NCBI GenBank assembly: GCA_964606895.1
Contig: CAZSHX010000050.1
Span: 1-34,481, forward strand
Source of the DNA: CAZSHX01 sp964606895
GTDB lineage: Bacteria; Bacteroidota; Ignavibacteria; Kapaibacteriales; UBA2268
Reading direction: 5' to 3'
DNA length: 34,481 nucleotides
The translations under genes and the position numbers were made by a program. Each line of letters opens with the position of its first letter. The first letter of the stretch is position 1. Shown piece after piece: positions 24,532-33,847 of the stretch. A model generated the notes under the pieces. That model was not told the origin of the DNA. It saw nothing but the letters and a program-made list of their open reading frames with translations, and made no database searches.

Positions 24532-26253
24532 CTATTTCGGGACAAACCAGACTTTTTTGATTTTTTCACCTGCAATTTCATAGATTGCAACTGCTTCAAA
24601 TGTTCCTTTTGTTGTATTTCCCGTTATTCTTTCATGGTCAATAACAAAGTTCTTATTAACAATTCTATTAACAAGCTGACAATGAATTGATTTATTTTTT
24701 CCGAAAAAGTTGGAATAAACTTCTTTCATTTTTTCAATTCCTTTGAACATAAGGCTATCAGGGAACATATAAACCTCAACGTTACCGTCATAAGTTTCCA
24801 GAAAAGCATCCAAATCTCGTGCATTATATGCATTCAACTGAATTTGTGCCAAATCTTCGGGAGATTTTTTAACAACTTGATTAGGTTTGAATTGCCTGCC
24901 GCTTTTGAAAACTAAATTAATATCGGAAGTATTCATAATGTTATCCAACGGATTTGAATTCAAAACAACCAAATCAGCAAGTTTTCCGGTTTCAATTGTT
25001 CCAAGTTCATTTTCTTTTCTGAGCATTTTTGCGGCGTTGAAAGTGGCATCTTTAAGAATATCGAAATTACCGATGCCTGCTTTGTTCATCAAAAGGAAAT
25101 CATGAAATATTGCAGGACCATGAACAACTCCGACATTTCCTGCATCGGTGCCAACAACAACATTAATCCCATAATCCTGAATTGCTTTTAGATTTTGTAA
25201 GCCTATTGTATCGGGTTCTATCGGCTTCATTTCCGATTGCAGTTTTTTCTGTCTTTCCCCAAGCTCGCTGTCGCTAACTTCATACATATCAAAAAACGAA
25301 GAAATAATTTTCGGATTTCCCCAGAGATGCTCCTCTTTCAAAAGATGAAGCTGTTTTGAGTAAACTGCAGAGTACGAATTGAAAACCCAAAGAGTAGGGA
25401 TAAACGAAACATTGTTCTTCCTGCATTTTTTAAGAAAATCCTTGTCAACAGGTTTGTCCAGAACGTCATGCACAAGAACATCGCATCCGGCTTCGAGTGA
25501 TTTCCTTGCGGTTTCGAGTTCAGTTGCATGAATATAGACAGGCAGATTGTTCTTGTGACTCTCGTCAACAACTGCCTTTACAATCGGATAAAACTCTTCA
25601 AGTGCTGACGAATTTTTTTTGGAAACGACATACCATATTTTAATAAAATCGGATTTTTGTTCAATTTGCTTTTTTACTAATGCCAATGCTTCATCAATTG
25701 TTGTTACTTTGATAATCGGCGGGTCGTCGGTTGTCAGAGCATCCGGCTGATAGGAAGCAATCAGCGGACCGCAGATAAAAATATTCGGAGCAACCTCGGA
25801 ATTCTTAGCTTTTTCTTTTATGTCAAAATTCCACATCGGACCGCCCAAATCCACGACGGAGGTTACGCCGCAAGCAATGTATCTTCTGAAAACATCATCA
25901 AAATTATCTCTAATCCATTTCAGTTCCTTTTCCTTGTATGGAACTCTCTGCCTCAGGTCCAGTCCGTCAGGTCTTGTATAAAGCCCGCCCGACTGAAAGA
26001 AATGAATGTGCCCGTCAATCAATCCGGGAATCAGAAATTTGCCTGTGGCATCAATAATTTCGGCATTCGGGGGAATTTGTACCTTCCCGAAAACACCGAC
26101 TGCTTCGATTAAATTGTCTTTGATTACAACCACAGAATTCTCAACAACTTTTTTGTCTTTTGTATTCAGCAGAGTACCGTGAACTACGGCTTTATAGTTT
26201 TGAGAACTGAGAACTGCCGACAGCAGTAAAAAAATAAAGATTTTTGTTTTCAT
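24532..26253 (-). CDS. exported amidohydrolase fused to a SnoaL-like domain
   Basis: A 573-aa protein in two parts after a signal peptide (about 1-18). The amidohydrolase-superfamily part (about 20-455) has metal ligands His82 and His84 in DGHIHFF, a possible carbamylated Lys205 in FIKIW, His242 in IHATE, His262 in VHDV, and Asp370 in VVGTDAGN, a set typical of imidazolonepropionase- and prolidase-like enzymes. The last 110 residues, starting near DLAQIQLNAYNARDLDAFLE, form an NTF2/SnoaL-like domain, ending KVWFVPK. The substrate is unknown; a dipeptide or a cyclic amide is plausible. AAGGA lies about 9 nt before the ATG. No neighbouring gene suggests a pathway. Confidence 0.85.
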   Translation of the reverse strand: MKTKIFIFLLLSAVLSSQNYKAVVHGTLLNTKDKKVVENSVVVIKDNLIEAVGVFGKVQIPPNAEIIDATGKFLIPGLIDGHIHFFQSGGLYTRPDGLDLRQRVPYKEKELKWIRDNFDDVFRRYIACGVTSVVDLGGPMWNFDIKEKAKNSEVAPNIFICGPLIASYQPDALTTDDPPIIKVTTIDEALALVKKQIEQKSDFIKIWYVVSKKNSSALEEFYPIVKAVVDESHKNNLPVYIHATELETARKSLEAGCDVLVHDVLDKPVDKDFLKKCRKNNVSFIPTLWVFNSYSAVYSKQLHLLKEEHLWGNPKIISSFFDMYEVSDSELGERQKKLQSEMKPIEPDTIGLQNLKAIQDYGINVVVGTDAGNVGVVHGPAIFHDFLLMNKAGIGNFDILKDATFNAAKMLRKENELGTIETGKLADLVVLNSNPLDNIMNTSDINLVFKSGRQFKPNQVVKKSPEDLAQIQLNAYNARDLDAFLETYDGNVEVYMFPDSLMFKGIEKMKEVYSNFFGKNKSIHCQLVNRIVNKNFVIDHERITGNTTKGTFEAVAIYEIAGEKIKKVWFVPK

Positions 26254-26619
26254 TGTTTTTATTCCTTAATTAACAAGAGTAAACAAAAATAACCAAAAAT
26301 AATTCATCCTGAGAGAATTATTTGAAAATTACAAACATGGGAAAATGAATAAATATTCAATTCAATCAAAATCAATTTTAAGCCTACATAATTATTCTCT
26401 TTAAATATTTAATTAACCAATTGATATTATTTAAGATGTTGATATTTTACTGAATATTTCAAGTATGATATTCATATACTGGAGCTTTCAAAATTTCATT
26501 AAGAATGGATGATAATACTTTGTAAATTTTCGGCACAAAAAATGCTTCATTAAAATTACCATATTTTATAGCTGAGATTTAATCAGGATTGATTAAATTT
26601 GCTGAACTTGTGGAAGTCA
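26254..26619. other. intergenic region between amidohydrolase and OmpA genes
   Basis: 366 bp, very AT-rich, between divergent genes, so it must hold both promoters. Apart from the palindrome at 26577-26598, I see no gene, RNA or repeat in it. Confidence 0.5.
26577..26598 (+). promoter_or_regulatory. palindrome in the leader of the OmpA-family gene
   Basis: ATTTAATC (26577-26584) and GATTAAAT (26591-26598) form an 8-bp perfect inverted repeat around AGGATT. It ends 21 bp before the chosen start codon. It could be an operator or a 5' UTR hairpin; no T-tract follows. Confidence 0.3.
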
Positions 26620-28764
26620 ATGAATAAAAAATATATGTACAAAATGAAAAAAATATTGTTTTTATTGAGTTTTCTGCTGATTTGCTTTTTTATGAATGTG
26701 TCAGCCGAACCAACTGATACTTCCGGGAAAAATCAGCCACTCGGCACACTATACGGTTTATTTGCCAGTTACAACATAAATCGTCATTCAGCCGACCTTC
26801 GTCAGGTCCCGAATTTTTTTGATTTTGTACCGCGGTATGCAATCGGAACAAATCGGGGATTCTCCCTTGGTGCTTTTTATTCAATACCTTTATCAAAAAA
26901 GTCCTTTGTCATGGTAAGAGCCTTTTTCAATAATGATAAAGCTGATATTTCGGGTGATGCTCCTTACGGAATTTTGCTCAAATCCAAATACGGCACATAT
27001 AACTATAATCACAGAATTACTTCTAACCTATCGGGTGTTAGGCTTGAACCTCTTTTCCAATTTAAACTCATCGGTGATTTCAGCTTATTCGCAGGCGGAA
27101 ATTTAGGCTTAAGTTTTAAAAAATCCACCGAACATCAGGAATATATTAAATCAGGAACGAACAATCCGGATTCACTTTTCTGGACTTTAGCCAACCACTG
27201 GTCAAACGAATCAATCGGATTTCAGGCGGCATTAACCGGCGGAATCGGATACGAGTTGGCAGTCGGAGATAACGGAAAAAGCATTGTGGGATTTGAACTG
27301 CTTTATTCTCATGGATTTTCCGACATAGTAGAAAATCTTTCTTTTGATATTAACACATTAAGATTTGAACTTTCTTTCAAACATGCTACCGTCGGGAAAA
27401 AAATTATTCCGAAAATTATTCAAATTCCATTACCTCCTCCCACGGTTGAACCTCCACCACCCGAACCGCCTCCTGCGATTCCGGTAATTACTAAGGTTGC
27501 CGATACTCTTACGGTTATCAAGCAGATTGTCAGGAAAAAAGATTCTCTGGAACTATTTGCTAAAGCTGTTGATGAAGATAAAGAATCAGAAATTTCATCG
27601 GTTTTGATAGAAGAACATTTGTCAACAAGCAAACAGCCACTTTTAAATTATATATTTTTCGAAAATAACAATGCAGAAATTCCTAACAGATATAAATCTC
27701 TAACTTCAATTGAAACTGAAAAATTTTCTATTGAAAAATTATTCGGGCTTGATGCTATTTCCACCTATCATAATTTGCTGAATATCGTCGGTAAAAGAAT
27801 GTCTGCGGATGAAAGTATATCAATAACTTTAGTTGGGTGCAATTCCAATAAAAATGAAGAATCCGGAAATTTGGAACTTTCCGAAAGCCGTGCAAATTCT
27901 ATTAGAGATTACTTGGCAAAGGTCTGGAGAATTAAACCCGACAGGATAAAAGCCGAAGCAAGAAACTTACCAGAAAATCATTCCAAAGTAAGTGAGGATG
28001 ATGGCATTGAAGAAAATAGAAGAGTAGAAATTTATTTATCGGATAAAAATTTATTTTCTCCGGTAACAAGTTTTGATACTTTAAGGATGGCAAAACCTGA
28101 AACCATGAGATTCGTCACAAATCTGAAAACTGAATCGGAAGTTACCGGGTACAGCCTGACTCTAAAGAAGACTCCGATTTCAAAACCGATTGTTCTAATT
28201 GCTGAAAACACGGTCAATAAACTTCCTTCATATTTGGACTGGAATTTGAAAAGGAATGCTGAACTGCTTATTCAGTTGGATGTATCCCCGATTTTTGAGC
28301 TAACGGCATTTCTAAACGATACACTCAATCACACAAGTGCTGTGGTCGTTTCGAATCAGGTGATAATTCCTTTTGCATATAAGAATATTTCTGAAAGAAT
28401 TTCAAAAAAAGAACAGGACAAACAAATCGAGCAATATAGTCTGATTTTGTTCGATTATGACGAGTCTTCGTTAACCGCCGGGAACAAGGAAGTCCTTACA
28501 TATATCGCAAGCAGAGCGGGAAAGGATTCCGAAATTGAAATTGAAGGCTTCACCGACAGACTTGGCGAAGAAAAGCACAATCAAAAACTTTCTGAAAACA
28601 GGGCAAAAAATGCTTCAAAGGCTTTACGTTCCATACTTGGAGATGATATTTCAGTCAAATACTCCGGCTTGGGAGAAACTGAGCTTTACAACAACGATTT
28701 GCCTGAATGCAGATTCTATAACAGAACCGTTCGAATCACTGTGATTTCTTCTTTAGTAAAATAG
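26620..28764 (+). CDS. OmpA-family outer membrane protein with two OmpA-like domains
   Basis: A 714-aa envelope protein. The signal peptide runs to about residue 29 (FFMNVSA). A beta-rich N-terminal part (about 35-260) resembles an outer-membrane barrel. A proline-rich linker (PLPPPTVEPPPPEPPP) follows. A first OmpA_C-like domain (about 340-490) has LSESRANSIRDYL and ENRRVEIYL. A second, at the C-terminus (about 610-710), has ILFDYDESSLT, IEGFTDRLGEEKHN, LSENRAKNASKAL and RTVRITVIS. Such domains grip peptidoglycan. Start chosen at ATG 26620, with GGAAG just upstream; ATG 26644 (MKKILFLL) is the alternative. A strong hairpin overlaps its stop codon. Confidence 0.85.
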   Translation: MNKKYMYKMKKILFLLSFLLICFFMNVSAEPTDTSGKNQPLGTLYGLFASYNINRHSADLRQVPNFFDFVPRYAIGTNRGFSLGAFYSIPLSKKSFVMVRAFFNNDKADISGDAPYGILLKSKYGTYNYNHRITSNLSGVRLEPLFQFKLIGDFSLFAGGNLGLSFKKSTEHQEYIKSGTNNPDSLFWTLANHWSNESIGFQAALTGGIGYELAVGDNGKSIVGFELLYSHGFSDIVENLSFDINTLRFELSFKHATVGKKIIPKIIQIPLPPPTVEPPPPEPPPAIPVITKVADTLTVIKQIVRKKDSLELFAKAVDEDKESEISSVLIEEHLSTSKQPLLNYIFFENNNAEIPNRYKSLTSIETEKFSIEKLFGLDAISTYHNLLNIVGKRMSADESISITLVGCNSNKNEESGNLELSESRANSIRDYLAKVWRIKPDRIKAEARNLPENHSKVSEDDGIEENRRVEIYLSDKNLFSPVTSFDTLRMAKPETMRFVTNLKTESEVTGYSLTLKKTPISKPIVLIAENTVNKLPSYLDWNLKRNAELLIQLDVSPIFELTAFLNDTLNHTSAVVVSNQVIIPFAYKNISERISKKEQDKQIEQYSLILFDYDESSLTAGNKEVLTYIASRAGKDSEIEIEGFTDRLGEEKHNQKLSENRAKNASKALRSILGDDISVKYSGLGETELYNNDLPECRFYNRTVRITVISSLVK

Positions 28765-28797
28765 GAAAAATACAAATGTATTCTTCCTATTTATTTA
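28759..28797 (+). terminator. hairpin terminator overlapping the OmpA-gene stop codon
   Basis: AAATAGGAA (28759-28767) pairs with TTCCTATTT (28784-28792). Inside it AATAC pairs with GTATT, with one mismatch between, for about 14 bp in total around an AAAT loop. ATTTA follows. The U-tract is weak, so termination strength is uncertain. Confidence 0.6.
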
Positions 28798-29077
28798 GGG
28801 TTTAAATATAATTTTACAAATAATTTTCTTAACATCAGTATGAGAGTTATTGTTAATTTATTTCATTAAAACTATCACTTTATTTCTTAGCCTAAGAGAA
28901 TAAGGACTATTCCATAAACACATAATGTAAAGTTATCTGATTTTTCTTTCAATTCAACACCTAACCACCTAACCTCTTGTGTTCGAGTTCTTTCGTTAGG
29001 AAGAAATGTAGTCTTTCTTCTCTCAAACCTCTTAACACTTCAACGCCTAACCACCTCAACAACTAAACTCTTACAGT
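28765..29077. other. intergenic region with a short direct repeat
   Basis: 313 bp between convergent genes. A 21-nt motif, TTCAACACCTAACCACC plus TAAC, at 28953-28973 recurs with two changes at 29039-29059. AACTAAAC (29061-29068) and GTTTAGTT (29076-29083) form an 8-bp stem followed by CTTTTTG on the plus strand, overlapping the end of the lipoprotein gene. I see no ORF or RNA gene. Confidence 0.45.
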
Positions 29078-29833
29078 TTAGTTCTTTTTGTCAAGTTTAT
29101 CCAAAATATCCTGATATTTCTTTTCTTCTTTTTCTTTGGTTTCCGGTTTTTGTTGTTCGCCGGAGGTAATGAAATCAAATGAAACCTTGAATGAAGAAGC
29201 ATTTTCAATTACTTTGAAACTTTCAGCGGCAGTTTGAAGTGGTTCCTTTGAAAAAGATGCCCAAACAGGATTCAGATATACCTTGATGGTGGCATCGCCT
29301 TCGCCGCTTGTGATGATTTTGCGAAAATCAGGAGTGGCATAAATATTAAAGGAAGTCAGTTTTTCCCCTACTGCATTGAACAAATCAATTTTTCCCGTAA
29401 TCTCCAAAATCTCTTTTTCTTCGGGGAGCTTTCCAATAGCAGAAAAGGTAAGATTAATTGAAAACGCCGGATTTTCGTGAGGAGCAAGCTTGAATGAATA
29501 TTCAATATCCTTTAGTTTAATATATTTTGAAGAGTTCCCGCCTACGGTAGTATTGATACTGCTTTTATTTAGAGTTTTTGAAAACTGAAGTGAATAAAAA
29601 CAATTTTCGAGTGATTTAATGAATTCCGAACGAACAGCGTCCCTCTTTTTAACGTCTATTTTATTGATTTCCTGATTGAACAGCTTCTCAGCTTCCATTA
29701 TGCTTTTTGAAGAAGGATTTTGGGAAATATTGCCGCAAACTTTTGAATAAATTTCATCAGAAATCTCTTTTTCATTTTTCGAACAAGAAACCATAACAAA
29801 GCAAATAAGCAAAATATATACTAAGTATTTCAT
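29078..29833 (-). CDS. putative lipoprotein coupled to hydF
   Basis: A 251-aa protein, probably a lipoprotein. The N-terminus MKYLVYILLICFVMVSCSKN has a hydrophobic stretch and a lipobox-like MVSC, with Cys17 as the lipidation site. The mature part is charged and probably beta-rich, with no family that I recognise, and ends in a run of Lys/Glu (KEKEEKKYQDILDKLDKKN) that may be a short coiled coil. Its ATG overlaps the hydF stop codon as TAATG, so it is translationally coupled to hydF. This is striking for a protein that should leave the cytoplasm, and a role in hydrogenase maturation cannot be assumed. Confidence 0.75.
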   Translation of the reverse strand: MKYLVYILLICFVMVSCSKNEKEISDEIYSKVCGNISQNPSSKSIMEAEKLFNQEINKIDVKKRDAVRSEFIKSLENCFYSLQFSKTLNKSSINTTVGGNSSKYIKLKDIEYSFKLAPHENPAFSINLTFSAIGKLPEEKEILEITGKIDLFNAVGEKLTSFNIYATPDFRKIITSGEGDATIKVYLNPVWASFSKEPLQTAAESFKVIENASSFKVSFDFITSGEQQKPETKEKEEKKYQDILDKLDKKN

Positions 29834-31077
29834 TATTTCTTTCTCCCTTCACTCAAAGCATCCAATGCGGCAGGAAACGGCGACAAAGCCCGTTCCAGAA
29901 CGCCCTGAACGAGCGATATGGCTATACCGTAATTTGTTATCGGAACGCCTGCATCTTTTGCTTTTCTGATTCTGACCAGCTTTTCGTTTCTGGTTAGCAT
30001 ACAGCTTCCGCAGTGGATAATTGCTTTGTATTCGCTTACATTTTCGGGGAAATCCCTTCCGACTGCAAAATCAATTTGAACATCCATGCCCAGATACTGC
30101 CTTAGCCAGCGCGGGATTTTAACCCGTCCGATGTCGTCCTGCAAAGCATGATGACTGCATGCTTCAGCAATCAGAATTTTGTCGCCCGGCTGTAGCTTGT
30201 CAATTGCGGCGGCACCCCTCACTTCCTCCACCAAATCTCCCTTGTATCTTGAGTAAAGAATAGAAAAAGTTGTGGTTTTGATTTCGGGGGGAGTATCGGC
30301 AATCATTTTCATCACCACCTGCGAATCGCACACAACAATGTCGGGTGGTTCTTTTAACAGCTGAAGTGCCCTCGTGTATTCACGTTCCTTAACTTCAACG
30401 GCAATAGCGTCGTTATCCAGAATATCGCGGATTGCCTGCACTTGCGGTAGGATTAACCTGCCTTTGGGTGCCTGCAAGTCAATAGGAATTATAAAGACGG
30501 CAATTCCCCCTGGCTTAACCAAATCCCCGAGCAATGGCAGGGACTGGGTTTTCTCGTCGGGAGTGACACTAAGCAGGGCATTTTTGACATCGTTCACGAA
30601 TTTTTCGCGATGAAGTTGGTCAGTGCTTGAGCAAAGAACAACTTCCTTCGCAATTTTCCCAAGTTGAACCAAAAATTCGGCTGATGGTTTTTTAATATCA
30701 ACTTTATTGACAGCAATAACAAAAGGAATTTTTGCTTTCTGAATCTGCGATACAAGAATTTCTTCAAATTCAGTCCAGATATCTGCTTCGACAAGCAGAA
30801 TAATAATTTCTGCCCTGTCCAGAATTTTCAAAGCCTTATGAATCCTTTTTTCGCCGAGTTCGGATGTATCGTCAATGCCGCCTGTATCGAGTATTGTGCA
30901 GGGTCCGAGTGGCAAAAGCTCAATCGGTTTTTCGACAATATCGGTTGTGGTTCCGGGAATGGGAGAAGTAACTGCAAAGTCCTGATTGGACAGCATATTT
31001 AAAAAGCTGGACTTTCCGACATTTGTTCTGCCGAAAAGAGCAATCTGCAAACGTAAAGATTTAGGTGTTGATTCCAT
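29833..31077 (-). CDS. hydF: [FeFe]-hydrogenase maturation GTPase HydF
   Basis: A 414-aa scaffold protein on which the 2Fe subcluster of [FeFe] hydrogenase is built before transfer to HydA. The N-terminal GTPase domain has the P-loop FGRTNVGKSS (about 15-24), PGTTTD, LDTGG, and NKVD. A dimerisation domain follows. The C-terminal cluster domain carries EACSHH (Cys307) and HCGSC (Cys356, Cys359), the three cysteines that hold the [4Fe-4S] cluster, with the family spacing. Start set at ATG 31077 (MESTPKSLRL), which matches the HydF N-terminus; the in-frame upstream extension looks noncoding. HydE, HydG and the hydrogenase itself are not in this window. The downstream lipoprotein gene overlaps it by one base. 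Confidence 0.93.
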   Translation of the reverse strand: MESTPKSLRLQIALFGRTNVGKSSFLNMLSNQDFAVTSPIPGTTTDIVEKPIELLPLGPCTILDTGGIDDTSELGEKRIHKALKILDRAEIIILLVEADIWTEFEEILVSQIQKAKIPFVIAVNKVDIKKPSAEFLVQLGKIAKEVVLCSSTDQLHREKFVNDVKNALLSVTPDEKTQSLPLLGDLVKPGGIAVFIIPIDLQAPKGRLILPQVQAIRDILDNDAIAVEVKEREYTRALQLLKEPPDIVVCDSQVVMKMIADTPPEIKTTTFSILYSRYKGDLVEEVRGAAAIDKLQPGDKILIAEACSHHALQDDIGRVKIPRWLRQYLGMDVQIDFAVGRDFPENVSEYKAIIHCGSCMLTRNEKLVRIRKAKDAGVPITNYGIAISLVQGVLERALSPFPAALDALSEGRKK

Positions 31078-31307
31078 TTTAATATCAATATTATAAAATA
31101 AACAATGGAATAAACGAAATTTTGGGGAATGGATTGTAGTTATTATTGTTGGTGATAGAATTGCTGAAGCTAAAGAGAATTTTGGAATAGGAAGTATAAT
31201 GGTAATCTTAAATTTCAAATAAATATATTGTATTTTATTTCTTGTTTTGTATTATAATTGTTCGTAAATTGTAAATGTGTTTATATCTTCATAAAAGAGA
31301 GTATCGA

Positions 31308-33584
31308 ATGAAAACTATATTGATTTTATTGCTAAGTGCCATGCCTTTGTTCTCGAATGTACAAATAAAAATTGAACCCTTGATTATTGATTTTCTTGGT
31401 GTTACCTCAAACAACTCGAGTATCATTGTTTATGGAAATGGAGGTTTAATATTGAAGTCAAACGATAGCGGTTATACATGGGAACAGAAAAAGATTTTTG
31501 AATATACAACTCAAATCTTGAAGATGAAGAACAGAAATGAAAACTATTTTGGAATAACTAACAATAAATCAATACTCTTTTCAACCGATAACGGGAATAG
31601 TTGGGAAATTCGCAACTATTCCCGTTCATTTTATGATTTGGATTTTTACGAAGATAACATGGTTCTTCTTTCCGATTCGAGTATCATTTTTCTTGATAAA
31701 AATTTCAACGAAAGGACCGCTCTTGGTTTCTCATTCAAAATCATACCTAAAGAATTTATTGTTGTTGGAAATACATTTGTTCTACCTTCTGATACCGGGC
31801 AGATTACAATAGTGGATATTAAAGACCAACAAAAAAGCGAGACAATTGATTTCAAAAAACTTGGTTTGTGTTCAAATTGTGCAGTACCACGCAATTTAAA
31901 GGAGTCGGGAAGTGATATTTACGTTAACAACGACGGCTATATTCTCAAATCTCCGAATGGCGGAAAGAATTGGTCAAAGCTTGTAAAATCTGTCGGTATT
32001 TTCGATATCCGGAATGATGAAATTTTTCAATTAGAACCTAAATATTTCAATATTAGTAATCGTTTAACTTCACCAACACTTTACAGAAATATTGATACAA
32101 ATCTTGTTCTAATAACAAAAGATACAGTAAAGAGATATGTCAAAGACCAATCCTACATCAAATTTAGGTTTATATCAGATAGCATTGTGATAGCAGTTGG
32201 TTTTAATAAAACAATATACATTAGCAGAAATTCAGGAAAGACATGGGATTTGATTTCTAACATTGTTTCTGCTAATAAAGAATATTGGAAGAATAAGGAC
32301 TATGGTGTTGTTTTTGTAAACAATGGTCAGGTTTTTACTACTAAAAACGGTGGTGTAACTTGGAAACCGCAATTATTTACTGATAGTAATATTGTTAATT
32401 TTTCCTTTGCAGATTTAATCTATTTGAATGATTATGGAAATTGCTTTGTTTTTAAAACAGGAGGTAATATGAAATCCAAAACAAATATTATGTTATCAAA
32501 TGACTCAGGAGAAACTTTTGTTCAATATAATGAAACCAAAATTAATGAAAATAATATTTATAGCAGGTCGTTTTTTATTGAAACCGAAAATAAAATTTTG
32601 ATGTTTATTAACTCTCGTATGGATGCCCCATATTGTATGATTTGGACTTTTGATAAAAATTTTAATTTTGTAAGCAGTGATTTGATATTCGAATCATTGT
32701 CAGTCATTGATAATAGTATTGAAAGAAAGAAAAATGAATTTTCAGGTTATGGATTTATCAAATCTGGTTTTAATTTTGTTTTAAAAGATACATCGCAAAT
32801 CTTTAGCATCTATTCAAAAGATGGAATAATTTGGTCAAAGGAATATCTATTCACTTTTATGGGAAGATTCAAAGGTTTTACAAAGGCATCTCAAAGTGAA
32901 ATTTTAATTTCTGTGCAAAAATATAGTGATTCCGTAATAATCGATTCGACTGGAATACCCAGACCGCTTTACAATGAATCTTTTATACTTAGGTTTCATA
33001 TCAATACCAAAAGTCTCGATACTGTTTTCAAAAGCAGAAGAGATGAGTATCCTGCTGAATTTTTAAATTTTGGTGAAGGAATTTATACTGTAGCATGGGA
33101 TAAAATATTTTCAATAAATAAAAATAATTTATCAGGTTCAAATTGGGATTCAATTTCTACTTACCCTTATAAACATCTTTATGACTTATATTCATTTAGC
33201 AATATTGCATATTTTTCGGCATCATCACCAAAATCCAATTATTCAATAATCAAAATTTCATTTTCAGATGTTAATAGTGTTAACGAGCAAACTGAAATTT
33301 CTACACAACTTTACAATTTCGCTCCTTATCCCATTCCCGCTGATAATAAAATATTATGCAATATATACTGGGACTCAAGATATGACATAAACTTTGCCAA
33401 AATTTCTGTTTATGATATTGCAGGAAGTGCCATTGCAAGCGAAGGAAAAATATCAATCAAGCAGGAAAACGCAATATCGGGTGATATTGTTTGGGATTGC
33501 CACGATGAACCAAATGGTATATATTTTATTTCAATAACTCACGGAGATGTAACCAGAATAATTCCTGTTGTTGTAAATAGATAA
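31308..33584 (+). CDS. secreted Asp-box beta-propeller protein with T9SS tail
   Basis: A 758-aa exported protein. The signal peptide MKTILILLLSAMPLFSN comes first. Asp-box motifs follow at intervals: SNDSGYTW, STDNGNSW, SPNGGKNW, SRNSGKTW, TKNGGVTW and SNDSGETF, which mark propeller blades of the BNR/Ycf48 type; the C-terminal half has fewer clear boxes. The last 85 residues, from YPIPADNKI through VYDIAGS to GIYFISI and VVVNR, form a type A T9SS sorting domain. Start set at ATG 31308, where the signal peptide begins; an upstream in-frame start would add a polar leader. It resembles the gene at 8890-10980 in plan but not closely in sequence. Ligand unknown. It is divergent from hydF. Confidence 0.83.
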   Translation: MKTILILLLSAMPLFSNVQIKIEPLIIDFLGVTSNNSSIIVYGNGGLILKSNDSGYTWEQKKIFEYTTQILKMKNRNENYFGITNNKSILFSTDNGNSWEIRNYSRSFYDLDFYEDNMVLLSDSSIIFLDKNFNERTALGFSFKIIPKEFIVVGNTFVLPSDTGQITIVDIKDQQKSETIDFKKLGLCSNCAVPRNLKESGSDIYVNNDGYILKSPNGGKNWSKLVKSVGIFDIRNDEIFQLEPKYFNISNRLTSPTLYRNIDTNLVLITKDTVKRYVKDQSYIKFRFISDSIVIAVGFNKTIYISRNSGKTWDLISNIVSANKEYWKNKDYGVVFVNNGQVFTTKNGGVTWKPQLFTDSNIVNFSFADLIYLNDYGNCFVFKTGGNMKSKTNIMLSNDSGETFVQYNETKINENNIYSRSFFIETENKILMFINSRMDAPYCMIWTFDKNFNFVSSDLIFESLSVIDNSIERKKNEFSGYGFIKSGFNFVLKDTSQIFSIYSKDGIIWSKEYLFTFMGRFKGFTKASQSEILISVQKYSDSVIIDSTGIPRPLYNESFILRFHINTKSLDTVFKSRRDEYPAEFLNFGEGIYTVAWDKIFSINKNNLSGSNWDSISTYPYKHLYDLYSFSNIAYFSASSPKSNYSIIKISFSDVNSVNEQTEISTQLYNFAPYPIPADNKILCNIYWDSRYDINFAKISVYDIAGSAIASEGKISIKQENAISGDIVWDCHDEPNGIYFISITHGDVTRIIPVVVNR

Positions 33585-33600
33585 TTTATTACTCTTATAT

Positions 33601-33761
33601 CATAGCAATAAATAATAATTATTTCCTATCGGCAGGAGTTCCCTCCTGCCGTCTTCAACTCACCATATATACATTCAATCAATCTAAGAGGTCAGGAGGC
33701 AACTCCTGACCTAGGTATAATATTTTTACCCTTATTCCATGGCAATAAATAATAATTATTT
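33601..33761. repeat. inverted pair of REP-like palindromes with flanking direct repeats
   Basis: CGGCAGGAG-TTCC-CTCCTGCCG (33630-33651) and AGGTCAGGAG-GCAA-CTCCTGACCT (33689-33712). Read in reverse, the first has the core CAGGAGGGAACTCCTG; the second reads CAGGAGGCAACTCCTG, so they are opposite orientations of one element with different outer stems. A 24-nt direct repeat, CATAGCAATAAATAATAATT plus ATTT (33601-33624), recurs with one change at 33738-33761. Confidence 0.7.
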
Positions 33762-33815
33762 TCGTTTATTTCTTGTAAGTTCTCGTTCTTTGTAAGTTAG
33801 TCAACCTCACCCCGA

Positions 33816-33837
33816 CCCTCTCCATTCTTGGAGAGGG
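33816..33837. repeat. inverted repeat CCCTCTCCA / TGGAGAGGG
   Basis: A 9-bp perfect stem (33816-33824 with 33829-33837) around TTCT. No gene is attached to it; it is probably another REP-type element. Confidence 0.5.
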
Positions 33838-33847
33838 CGGTAAGAAT

